Part shown: positions 17,155 through 25,170 of the stretch, piece after piece
Layout: every line of letters starts with the position of its first letter
How positions within the stretch are numbered: the stretch's first letter is position 1
DNA from: Chelatococcus sp. HY11
GTDB taxonomy: Bacteria > Pseudomonadota > Alphaproteobacteria > Rhizobiales > Beijerinckiaceae
Direction: 5' to 3'
Length of the DNA stretch: 64,000 nucleotides
Assembly (NCBI RefSeq): GCF_018398335.1
Contig: NZ_JAHBRX010000002.1
Location: forward strand, 1-64,000
Notes under the pieces: model-generated
What the model saw: the letters and a program-made list of their open reading frames with translations, nothing else
Told to the model about the DNA's origin: nothing
Databases searched by the model: none
Position numbers and translations under genes: made by a program

Positions 17155-17949
17155 ATGAGCAGTCTGGAAAGCGCCATCCGGATTCTGCAATCTCTGTCCG
17201 TCCAGAAGCCGACCCTTCGGGTATCGGATGCGGCTGCCGAGCTGGATATCCCTAAAAGCACTGTTTCCCGGCTCCTGAAAACGTTGAGCGAAGGCGGGAT
17301 TCTGGAGCGGCAGGATGGCGGCAGGGAATATAGTGTAGGCCCGCTGTTACTCCAACTTGGCGGGCTTTATGTCTCGACGCATAGCGTGCTCGATCTTGTC
17401 GACCGCTCGCTGTCGCGCCTGGTCGAGACATTCGGTTTCACGGCCTATGCTGGTATCCTGGATGGCGCGGATGTTGTCGTCCTTCGTCAATGGCAAGGCA
17501 GCCATCCGCTTCGCCTTGTCCTCGATGTCGGCTCGCGCCTCCCCGCGGAGCAGACGGCGCTGGGGCTCGCCTTGCTCTCGAACTGCGAGGACGCTGTTGT
17601 CGCCGAGCGTCTGGGACCGTCCGTCGTCCATCCGGTGACAGGAGAGGCGATACCACTCGCGGATACATTGGTGGACGTGAGGCGCTGCCGGGAGGCGGGA
17701 TGGATCGAGGTGGCCTGCGCGACGGCGCCGGGGATCACGTCGATCGGCGCGGTCATCAAGGCACGCAATGCTAGCCAGCCGGATATCAGCATGTCCGTGT
17801 CATTTCCCGACCACGCGGCCGACGATGCGCTAAGATCTGCAATGGCTGCGGAAATCATAGGTGCTGCACGGGACATCACGGAGCTGTCCAGCATGCCGCT
17901 GCAGCTCAGTGGCCCGCGTAACCCTGGTGCGACGCGCGGCGCCCGTTGA
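17155..17949 (+). CDS. IclR-family transcriptional regulator
   Basis: A 264-residue regulator with an N-terminal winged helix at residues about 1-65 (VSDAAAELDIPKSTVSRLLK) and an IclR effector domain. It is divergent from the importer operon across 160 bases that contain nested inverted repeats GGTACA/TGTACC (17056-17061, 17097-17102) and TTGAC/GTCAA (17076-17080, 17109-17113). It is followed after 24 bases by the SGNH homologue, so the two are probably co-transcribed. It likely controls the importer. Confidence 0.91.
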   Translation: MSSLESAIRILQSLSVQKPTLRVSDAAAELDIPKSTVSRLLKTLSEGGILERQDGGREYSVGPLLLQLGGLYVSTHSVLDLVDRSLSRLVETFGFTAYAGILDGADVVVLRQWQGSHPLRLVLDVGSRLPAEQTALGLALLSNCEDAVVAERLGPSVVHPVTGEAIPLADTLVDVRRCREAGWIEVACATAPGITSIGAVIKARNASQPDISMSVSFPDHAADDALRSAMAAEIIGAARDITELSSMPLQLSGPRNPGATRGAR

Positions 17950-17973
17950 TCGCGCTACCTCAACAGAGAACGC

Positions 17974-18645
17974 ATGATGAAGGCATTTCCCCCAAGCCGG
18001 AACAGTTTCAGCCGTATCTGCTTCATCGGCGATGCCTTCACGGTCGGTGCCGGTGATGAAACCGCGCTCGGTTGGACCGGCCGCCTCGTTGCGGGCGAGT
18101 GGGCGAGAAACCACGACATCTCGCTCTACAATCTCGGCATTCGCGGAAACTCCACCCGCATGATCGCCGAACGCTGGCGCCGTGAATGCGAGGCCAGGAT
18201 TCCAGCCGCCGCGAACGGCCGGCTTGTCTTCATGTTTGGCGGCAACGACGCCAAGGAGGAAATAGGCAGAGGGATTGAAGTGCCGCTGGAGGAATCGGTG
18301 GACAATGCGCGCGCCATCCTCCGCGAAGCCTCGCAATGGCTCCCGACATTGTGGATCGGCCTCATTCCGATGAACGACACGCTGCCCTATCCGCAACTCC
18401 TGAGCGGCCCGCAGTATCGCTTCTCAAACGCGCGGCAGGCTGAATACAACGCCAGATATGCCGAGGTGGCCGCTGAAATCGGTGTACCGTTCTTGGATCT
18501 CCATACGCCGCTGATGGAAGATCCACGCTGGATGGCGCTCACCCAGGCGGGTGATGGCAGCAATCCCGCCGGAGAGGGCTACGCCTACGTGGCTGATATG
18601 ATCGCGCAATGGCCGCATTGGCGTGCCTGGTTTGACAAGGCCTAG
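17974..18645 (+). CDS. SGNH/GDSL-hydrolase homologue lacking catalytic Ser and His (probable pseudoenzyme)
   Basis: A 223-residue protein with the SGNH fold blocks in order: block I CFIGDAFTVGAG (residues 16-27), block II LYNLGIRGNS (51-60), block III FGGNDAK (88-94) and block V AGDGSNPAGEGY (192-203). In active members block I reads GDS and block V reads D-x-x-H. Here the nucleophile is Ala21 (GCC at 18034-18036) and the His position is Asn197 (AAT at 18562-18564); oxyanion Gly and Asn and Asp194 remain. Each change is one base away from the usual codon. The reading frame is otherwise intact, so a binding or regulatory role is possible. Its neighbour is the IclR gene. Confidence 0.85.
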   Translation: MMKAFPPSRNSFSRICFIGDAFTVGAGDETALGWTGRLVAGEWARNHDISLYNLGIRGNSTRMIAERWRRECEARIPAAANGRLVFMFGGNDAKEEIGRGIEVPLEESVDNARAILREASQWLPTLWIGLIPMNDTLPYPQLLSGPQYRFSNARQAEYNARYAEVAAEIGVPFLDLHTPLMEDPRWMALTQAGDGSNPAGEGYAYVADMIAQWPHWRAWFDKA

Positions 18646-18777
18646 CGCCCCTGTCGCGACGGTTTGTGCGACTTGATCAGCGGTGATTGTAATGGCCCAC
18701 AGTCCCAAGCTTCGCCGCGGCTGGAAGGACGCGCAACGACCTCAGTCAGGCGTGAGGCCTCCGGCACGCCAGGGCTT

Positions 18778-19410
18778 TCATAGATGTCTGTCAAAAGTGA
18801 TGTTACTCACGAGCCAGAGAACCCGCGCGTCAGCTGAACTCGTATTGCGGATAGAATGGGGCGTTGTTCCCTCGAACTGGAAACTGTCCCCTTCGCTCAG
18901 CAGGCACGTTTCATCGCCGTACTGCAGAACAACTTCTCCCACCAATACCAAACCTGATTTTTCGGTGAGTGATACAAGCGGTGTTTCGCCCGTGGAGCCG
19001 CCCGGTGGGATGTGAAGTATCATCATGTCCAGGGAGCGCGAGGTCCCTGTCGAGATGAGCTCCTTGGTGAGAACACCGAGGTCGCAGAAGGGACGCCGAT
19101 CCTTTCTGCGGATGAACTCTGGATCCTCCGCGCGTGCGGGCACCGTGGGAAATAGTGTCTGCTGTGTGACCCCCAGAGCCGATTGAATTTTCTGCATCGT
19201 CTTGAAGGACGGGTTCGCGATGCCGCGTTCGATCTGACTGAGAGTGCCAATCGAAACCCCGGCGGAATCAGAAAGCTGTTTCAGCGAAATGCCGAGGGCG
19301 ACGCGTGTTCGGCGGATGCGACCGCCGACCGTCGTCCCGATCTCCATCGGCGTGTCCTCCATCTGCGTAACCTTGGGGCGCGGTTGCCTGCTAGGCTTCG
19401 TTAAACCCAC
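18778..19410 (-). CDS. XRE-family regulator with C-terminal cupin domain
   Basis: A 210-residue regulator. An XRE helix-turn-helix covers about residues 27-85 (RIRRTRVALGISLKQLSD, VSIGTLSQIERGIANPSFKT), and a small cupin domain covers about 130-205 (HIPPGGSTGETPLVSLTEKS, YGDETCLLSEGDSFQFEGTT). The GTG at 19410 is supported by AAGGA 8 bases upstream. Such proteins sense a small acid or amine. It is the last gene in the same direction as the deacylase and importer genes and probably controls them. Confidence 0.9.
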   Translation of the reverse strand: MGLTKPSRQPRPKVTQMEDTPMEIGTTVGGRIRRTRVALGISLKQLSDSAGVSIGTLSQIERGIANPSFKTMQKIQSALGVTQQTLFPTVPARAEDPEFIRRKDRRPFCDLGVLTKELISTGTSRSLDMMILHIPPGGSTGETPLVSLTEKSGLVLVGEVVLQYGDETCLLSEGDSFQFEGTTPHSIRNTSSADARVLWLVSNITFDRHL

Positions 19411-19454
19411 GAGACGTCCTTCATACTTGGTCTCAAAGCCGGCGAGCGGCGAAT

Positions 19455-20435
19455 TTACGATTGTCTGCGCCTGTCATAGGCCAAATAGGCGACCTTGTCG
19501 CCACTCGCCGCAGCTTGGTTCCCCTGGATGGGGTAAGCGAGGAGAATGCCATCCACGGGCGCGGTGATGGTCTCTGTTTCGTCGCCCCAGATGCCATGTA
19601 AAGATGCCAGGGCTTCACCTGCCTTGACCCGATCTCCGCATGTCCTCAGCAGGCGGCATAGTCCTCCCCGCTTTGCGGAAAGGACCTTATAGCTCAACCG
19701 CTCATCGAAATGTCCCGCAACGGAAACGGCCTCTGCCGCACCTTCCAGCATGGCGAGCGATTTCATCACGTTCTGAATGCCGACAACGCCGGTCGCGAGC
19801 GACACCGGATCTATGCGTCGGGAGAAGACGAACTCAGGCGTGATGGCGGGCTTTCCGCAGGACACGAAGTAACCCCTCGCCGTTCCCGCATGGTTGCTGC
19901 TCGCATAAATGATGGGGTACCCGAAGGCTTCCGCCATATCGATCGAGCGCTGGGTGATATCGGGATCTCCGTCCTCGCTGACGATCGTGAAATGCAGGGA
20001 GGGCGGATTGCAGGAGTGACAGTCGATGAGGTAGTCGGCACGATCCAGCAGTTCATGGGTGATGATGTGCGCGGCATGGCCCGTCAGGGTGGATCCCCTC
20101 GTTCCCGGGAAGACGCGGTTCATGTCCTGCGCATCGTGCGGTGTGAGCCGATGCGAGGCATGGAAGGCCCAAGGGTTGAGCAGTGGCGCGAGGACGACCG
20201 TGCCAGCCAGCGCCGTGGGGTCGAGCTTTTCTTGCAGGAGAACGCGCAGGATCTCGATCGTGACGATCTCGATACCATGCAACCCTCCCGCGACAAGGAG
20301 CGTCGGCCCGGGCCGACTTCCACAGACGACAGCAACGGGGATGGTGACCGGCCTTCCGTCCATCCCGTAGGCAATCGTGAGCTCGCCGGTTTCTGCCTTG
20401 CCAGCCGCGCATTCAATTGTGCCGAGCCTATACAT
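19455..20435 (-). CDS. Succinylglutamate desuccinylase/aspartoacylase-family (M14-like) deacylase, copy 1
   Basis: A 326-residue zinc deacylase. The zinc site is HGIE (His53, Glu56) and DCH (His140); the catalytic Glu is likely Glu201 in TPEFVF. NRVFPG near residues 106-111 and a C-terminal biotinyl-like beta domain (APVDGILLAYPIQGNQAAAS) complete the family pattern. Family members remove acyl groups from N-acyl amino acids or diaminobutyrate derivatives. It lies 53 bases after a paralogue of the same length. The HGIE in place of the more usual HGDE may change specificity. Confidence 0.88.
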   Translation of the reverse strand: MYRLGTIECAAGKAETGELTIAYGMDGRPVTIPVAVVCGSRPGPTLLVAGGLHGIEIVTIEILRVLLQEKLDPTALAGTVVLAPLLNPWAFHASHRLTPHDAQDMNRVFPGTRGSTLTGHAAHIITHELLDRADYLIDCHSCNPPSLHFTIVSEDGDPDITQRSIDMAEAFGYPIIYASSNHAGTARGYFVSCGKPAITPEFVFSRRIDPVSLATGVVGIQNVMKSLAMLEGAAEAVSVAGHFDERLSYKVLSAKRGGLCRLLRTCGDRVKAGEALASLHGIWGDETETITAPVDGILLAYPIQGNQAAASGDKVAYLAYDRRRQS

Positions 20436-20488
20436 TGAGCCTCCTCGGCTTCTCGGTTGTCCGGCACAGCCGGATGAGACTTCAGGCC

Positions 20489-21469
20489 TCAGCCCATCTC
20501 GATCGACTGAAGGGGGACGGCCTCGCCGACGATCTCACCCGCGTGCGTGGGGAAACAGTTGCAGCGCAGGGCCGCGACAAAGGCGTCGTCATGCGGAGAT
20601 ACAATCTCTTCGAGCGTATTCCCAAATAGATCGACGATCCGGCCCATCACCTGCCCCTTGGCGACGAAATCTCCCACCTTGCAGGCGGGGATGAACATGC
20701 CGCCTTCGCGGTTGTGCAGGAACGATCCATTCGAAACGATCCTGTAGCCATTCTGTCTTTCGGGCTCCCCGGAAAGTACTCCTACCGCCCGCAGAAAACT
20801 TTCGATCGCTTTGCGGAAATCGCGCAGATGCTCCGGCGTGACGGTGCCGCCGCCGCATTCAATTGTCACAGCTGGCACGCCTAGCCTCAAAGCTTCCGAA
20901 GTCACCGTGCTACCGAGCCCTTCACCCCCCTCAGCTCGCCAAATAACGTCGCATCCGACCAACTTGGCGAGCTCTCGCGAGCGTTCCACCGCCGCCGAGC
21001 CGTTATCCTTGTAGATCGCATAGAAAGGCACCTCCGCCCCGATGCCACCACTGTGCAAGTCAAGTATATAATCGGCGTGCTTTTGCAGATGTTCTCTGAG
21101 GACGGCCGCGAGTTGGAAGCTGTAGGATCCGCCCGTGCTTCCCGGGAAAACGCGGTTCAAGTTCTGCCCGTCTATATAAGAAAATCGCGAGCGGTGATTA
21201 TACGAAGGTGGATTGGCGACAGGGACCGCGATGATGGTTCCGGAAATTTCCGCGGCATCGAGATCCCGCATGAAATTCATGATCGCCGCGGCACCGCCGT
21301 ATTCGTCGCCGTGAATGCAGGCCTCGAGCCAGACGGTCGGACCAGGCTTGTGGCCCGACGCGATGGAGACGGGCAGGTTGATCTCGGAGGCATCCGCCAT
21401 GCGTCCCACGCGCAGGAAGCCGCGCGCGACCATGCCGGGCTTGGCGCGAGCCGTGCCGATTTCAATCAT
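20489..21469 (-). CDS. Succinylglutamate desuccinylase/aspartoacylase-family (M14-like) deacylase, copy 2
   Basis: A 326-residue zinc deacylase, paralogous to the next gene. Zinc ligands are His53 and Glu56 (IHGDEYGG) and His139 (DLHSGG), the catalytic Glu is Glu204 (TIECGGG), and NLNRVFPGS is at about 103-111. The ATG at 21469 is chosen because AAGGAG lies upstream; a 16-residue upstream extension lacks a ribosome site. A 209-base gap separates it from the DppC-like permease, so it may also have its own promoter. Substrate is probably an N-acyl or amidated amino acid. Confidence 0.88.
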   Translation of the reverse strand: MIEIGTARAKPGMVARGFLRVGRMADASEINLPVSIASGHKPGPTVWLEACIHGDEYGGAAAIMNFMRDLDAAEISGTIIAVPVANPPSYNHRSRFSYIDGQNLNRVFPGSTGGSYSFQLAAVLREHLQKHADYILDLHSGGIGAEVPFYAIYKDNGSAAVERSRELAKLVGCDVIWRAEGGEGLGSTVTSEALRLGVPAVTIECGGGTVTPEHLRDFRKAIESFLRAVGVLSGEPERQNGYRIVSNGSFLHNREGGMFIPACKVGDFVAKGQVMGRIVDLFGNTLEEIVSPHDDAFVAALRCNCFPTHAGEIVGEAVPLQSIEMG

Positions 21470-21678
21470 CTTTGGACATCTCCTTATGATATGCGCGGCT
21501 TGCGCACAGTACTCCACGGTGTCGTTGAATATTTTCCGCCCGCGTCGCCTTCATCGCGGTCGCGAAGCGCACCATTCTTTGTTCGATTAGATCTCAGACG
21601 CGCGCGTTGACGCGCGGCTGACGCGAAATCTCATTGTTGAGAGGACAAAGCGTTTTGATCGGGGCGCCGGCATGCCAA

Positions 21679-22584
21679 CTAATCTTGGCTGCGCATATGC
21701 GGATCAAGGTGATCTCGCAGTCGATCTCCCAATGCATTGAACAGAATGACAGCCAGCACGATCGCCAAGCCGGGATAGAACGAGACCGACCACGACAGGG
21801 CCAGATACTTCGACCCATCGCTGATCATGCCTCCCCACGTCGGGATTGGTGGTTGCACCCCGAGCCCGAGAAAGCTGAGCGTTGCTTCAACCAGCATCAT
21901 CCGCCCCATCTCGAATGTGGCGTAGACAATGATCGAGGACATGACATTGCGCAGCACATGAAAAAACATGATGCGCATGTCGCCGACCCCGATGGCGCGG
22001 GCGGCTTCTATATACTCGAGATCGCGGACAGCGATCACCGCGCCGCGCGTGATCCGGGCGAATTGTGGCCATGCCGAGAGACCCATGACGATGACCAGGT
22101 TGGTCAGCGATGGCCCGACCACCGCGACAATCGCGATTACCAGGAGAACAACAGGGAATGACAATTGGATGTCTATGACGCGCACCACAAGCGCGTCGAC
22201 CCAGCCGCGGAAATAGGCTCCGAGCAAACCAACCGTCGTTCCAACAACGGCGGCGATCGCAACGGCCAGGCTGCTTGCGATAATGGTAACGCGGACGCCA
22301 TATATCAACCTGGACAGTATATCACGACCCAGCTGATCCGTGCCGAGCCAGAAGCCATCCCGTCCACCCGCCATAAAGGCCGGGGGTTTCAGCCGGTTGA
22401 TGATCGACTGCTTGTAGGGATCCTGGGGTGCGAAAAATTGTGGGAAAGCCGCGAGCGCCAGAAGAATGATGAAACACAGCAACAGGAAGGCGGTCTCCGC
22501 CTTTCGGCGAGAGAATGTCCCATCCGAGCGCAACAGGATACGCAGAGGATTGTAAGTAACATAGGATGGGGACGTCATCGTCAT
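21679..22584 (-). CDS. Dipeptide/oligopeptide-type ABC permease (DppC-like)
   Basis: A 301-residue inner-membrane permease with an N-terminal anchor (AFLLLCFIILLALAAF) and the cytoplasmic loop EAARAIGVGDMRIMFFHVLR typical of DppC/OppC. The start overlaps the DppB-like stop by 4 bases (ATGA). No DppD/DppF ATPase gene follows; the next genes are the two deacylases, so the ATPases must be encoded elsewhere or shared. Confidence 0.92.
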   Translation of the reverse strand: MTMTSPSYVTYNPLRILLRSDGTFSRRKAETAFLLLCFIILLALAAFPQFFAPQDPYKQSIINRLKPPAFMAGGRDGFWLGTDQLGRDILSRLIYGVRVTIIASSLAVAIAAVVGTTVGLLGAYFRGWVDALVVRVIDIQLSFPVVLLVIAIVAVVGPSLTNLVIVMGLSAWPQFARITRGAVIAVRDLEYIEAARAIGVGDMRIMFFHVLRNVMSSIIVYATFEMGRMMLVEATLSFLGLGVQPPIPTWGGMISDGSKYLALSWSVSFYPGLAIVLAVILFNALGDRLRDHLDPHMRSQD

Positions 22585-23498
22585 TTATAACCTACCCGGG
22601 GGTCCATAACCGCATAGAGAATGTCGACAAAGAGATTGACGAGGATGAAGACGACGGAGAAGAACAGCACGACGGCCTGGACAACCGGAAAATCTCTCGC
22701 ATAGATGGCCTGAATCGCGAGACGCCCGATCCCCGGCCAGGCGAAGACGGTCTCTGTCACGACGACACCGCTCATCAGCGCGCCGACCTGCAGTCCGATA
22801 ACCGTGACGAGGGGGATGCAGGCGTTGCGCAACGAATGTTTCCAGACGATGAGTGTTTCCTTCACGCCCTTGGCGCGCGCAGTGCGGATATAGTCGCGGC
22901 CGAGCTCGTCCAGCATGCATGATCGGGTCACGCGGGCTATCAGCGGCACGAGGCCACTAGCCAGGGTGAGGGCGGGAAGGACAAGATTGGCTGGCCCTTG
23001 CCGTCCACCGATCGGGAGCATCCCAAAGCCGACCGCGAAGACCATCATCAAGAGAATGCCGACATAGAAGGACGGCACCGCCTGACTTACGGCGATTCCG
23101 TTGCGGATTAGCCGGTCTGGCCAACTCCCGTAGCGTTGGGCGGCAATCACTCCCAATGGGATGCCCATGGCGATTGATAGACCGAGCGCGGCGAGCGCGA
23201 GCTCGGACGTTGCAGCCAGCCTTTCGGACACGAGCTGTAACGAAGGCTCTCCAAATCGGAGAGAGCGCCCCATATCGCCTTGCAGGGCATTCACGGTGAA
23301 TGTCAGAAACTGTTCGGCAATTGGCTTGTCCAATCCATGCGTCTGCCGAAACGCGGCGCGGGCATCGTCCGAGACATCGATCGGCAGCATCAGATCAGCG
23401 GGGTCGCCACTTATCCTCGTGAGTCCAAAGCAGATGATAAGCACTGCGATCAGCGTTGGCACCGTCAACAGTATCCTGCGGAGTATATAATTCACCAT
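22581..23498 (-). CDS. Dipeptide/oligopeptide-type ABC permease (DppB-like)
   Basis: A 305-residue permease beginning MVNYILRRILLTVPTLIAVL, the usual DppB start, then the conserved GDPADLMLP periplasmic segment and the cytoplasmic loop YIRTARAKGVKETLIVWKHS. The ATG at 23498 has AGGA 9 bases upstream; the frame stays open for another 105 codons upstream, but that part runs antisense-like across the binding-protein gene and is not DppB. It lies 74 bases after the binding-protein stop, with a hairpin between. Confidence 0.92.
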   Translation of the reverse strand: MVNYILRRILLTVPTLIAVLIICFGLTRISGDPADLMLPIDVSDDARAAFRQTHGLDKPIAEQFLTFTVNALQGDMGRSLRFGEPSLQLVSERLAATSELALAALGLSIAMGIPLGVIAAQRYGSWPDRLIRNGIAVSQAVPSFYVGILLMMVFAVGFGMLPIGGRQGPANLVLPALTLASGLVPLIARVTRSCMLDELGRDYIRTARAKGVKETLIVWKHSLRNACIPLVTVIGLQVGALMSGVVVTETVFAWPGIGRLAIQAIYARDFPVVQAVVLFFSVVFILVNLFVDILYAVMDPRVGYK

Positions 23499-23539
23499 AA
23501 GTGCTATCCTGCAGGTGATATCGGGTAGCTGGATGGCAA

Positions 23540-23558
23540 GGCGCATCCGAGATGCGCC
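23540..23558. promoter_or_regulatory. Intercistronic hairpin after the peptide-type binding-protein gene
   Basis: GGCGCATC (23540-23547) and GATGCGCC (23551-23558) are perfect 8-base inverted copies around CGA, between the binding-protein stop (23573) and the DppB-like start (23498). No T-run follows on the coding strand. Such hairpins often protect the upstream binding-protein mRNA. Confidence 0.55.
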
Positions 23559-23572
23559 GCCTTCGAGCCGGC

Positions 23573-25111
23573 CTATTCGAGAGTGACGTTGTAGAGCGCG
23601 AAACGCTGGTCGCCGCGCGGCGTGAAATTCTTGACTCTCGCGGTCGCGCCATAGAGATCGTTGGCCTGATACAGGAAGATCATATAGGCCTTGTCGTAGA
23701 TGAGCTTCATGGCCTTCTTGTAGATGTCCGCGCGCTTGGCGGTATCGAGCTCGCCGGAGCCCGCCTTGATCAGGACGTCCAGTTCCGGATCCTGGATGTG
23801 GGAGTAACGCCAATCCGACAGATAAGCCGACAGCATGGCGTCCGGATCGTCCTGGGGTGCTGATCCACGCAAAGCCATCTGAAAGAGCTCGCGATTGTTC
23901 AACTGGGTCAGGAACTCGCCAGCCTCGAGCTGGACCATGTTCACCTTGACACCGACATCGCTGAGCATTCCGGCAACCGCTTCGGAAACTTCCTTGTCTT
24001 GAGCGTAGCGGCCGGAGGGAAACTTGAAGGTGATTTCAACCTTTCCACCGACCTCGGCGAGGAGAGCTTTCGCCTTCGCGGGATCGAAGGGATAATCTTC
24101 GATGTCGGGGTTGAAACCGAGCTGGTTGGATCTCAGGATTTGGCCATGCAACGGTGAGGCCAGACCTGAGAACAGCACATCGCGGATGGCTTTCTTGTCG
24201 ATTGCATAGTTCATGGCCTGCCGCACCCGCAGATCGTGCTGGGCGCCGGGATGAATGTCGAGGGTCGAAAAATCGATCTTGAAGATGCGATAGCTGGGCA
24301 CCGAGATCGCCGAAACTCCCGGCCGTCCTTCCAGCTGCGGCAGGGCGGTCGCCGGCAGGTTGGCCGCAATGTCGTAGGCACCCGTCATCACGCCGGCCGC
24401 GCGCGCGGTGTCATCAGGGACGGGCTTCCAGACGATCTTGTCGATACCCACCGGAGGCTTGCCCCAGAAGGTCGGATTGCGGTCCATCACCACGCGATCG
24501 TCGCGCACCCATTCCGTAAGTTTGTACGGTCCCGTGCCGATAGGCTTGCGGCCGAACCCATCCGGACCAGCCTCGGCCCAATACTTGGGCGGGACGATGT
24601 AAATCTGGCTGAGGAGCAGGGGAACCGCGGGATATTTCTGGGACAGCTTGATAAGGATGGTATGGTCGTCGATCTTTTCGGCCGAGCCGATCTTGGCCGC
24701 GTCGCGCGCGTAGGCGGGTGTGATCGCCTTGTCTCTGAATATCCTGATGCTTTCGATCACGGCATCGGCATTCATGGGCTCGCCGTTTGAAAAGACGACA
24801 TCCTTTCTCAATGAAAGCTTGATCGTCGTATCATCGATGAATTCAAACCCTGTGGCCAGTATCGGCTCTGCCTTGTCGGTCGCGGGATCAAGCCATAAAA
24901 GCGATTCCACCACCGCGTTTCCGACGTTCATCTGTTCCTGCGACGTCGAGAAATTCGGCCATAGCGACTGAGGATCGTAGCTCTGGGCAACCGTCAGCGT
25001 GCCAGCCTTGGCTTGATCGCTGGATGGCAGCATGAGGCCGAGCGATGCGACGCCTATCAGCGCGGTGGCGTGGAGCAGTTTCCGCGCGTTACATGTGATG
25101 CGATTGAGCAC
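23573..25111 (-). CDS. Family 5 extracellular solute-binding protein (peptide/nickel-type)
   Basis: A 512-residue exported protein. The GTG at 25111 follows AGGGGAAAACA and gives a signal peptide with its hydrophobic core at residues 12-28 and cleavage near DQAKA (36). Family markers in the mature part include TLSLRKDVVFSNGEPMNADA-type text (LSLRKDVVFSNGEPMNADAV) and PIGTGPYKLTEWVRDDRVVM. A longer in-frame start would destroy the signal. First transport gene after hyuA; its ligand may be a hydantoin, imide or small N-acyl peptide handled by HyuAB and the deacylases, which is inference. Confidence 0.92.
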   Translation of the reverse strand: MLNRITCNARKLLHATALIGVASLGLMLPSSDQAKAGTLTVAQSYDPQSLWPNFSTSQEQMNVGNAVVESLLWLDPATDKAEPILATGFEFIDDTTIKLSLRKDVVFSNGEPMNADAVIESIRIFRDKAITPAYARDAAKIGSAEKIDDHTILIKLSQKYPAVPLLLSQIYIVPPKYWAEAGPDGFGRKPIGTGPYKLTEWVRDDRVVMDRNPTFWGKPPVGIDKIVWKPVPDDTARAAGVMTGAYDIAANLPATALPQLEGRPGVSAISVPSYRIFKIDFSTLDIHPGAQHDLRVRQAMNYAIDKKAIRDVLFSGLASPLHGQILRSNQLGFNPDIEDYPFDPAKAKALLAEVGGKVEITFKFPSGRYAQDKEVSEAVAGMLSDVGVKVNMVQLEAGEFLTQLNNRELFQMALRGSAPQDDPDAMLSAYLSDWRYSHIQDPELDVLIKAGSGELDTAKRADIYKKAMKLIYDKAYMIFLYQANDLYGATARVKNFTPRGDQRFALYNVTLE

Positions 25112-25170
25112 TGTTTTCCCCTTTTTATATTTGACTCGAACGATAATGGAATGAGCCCAGTCGACAGATT

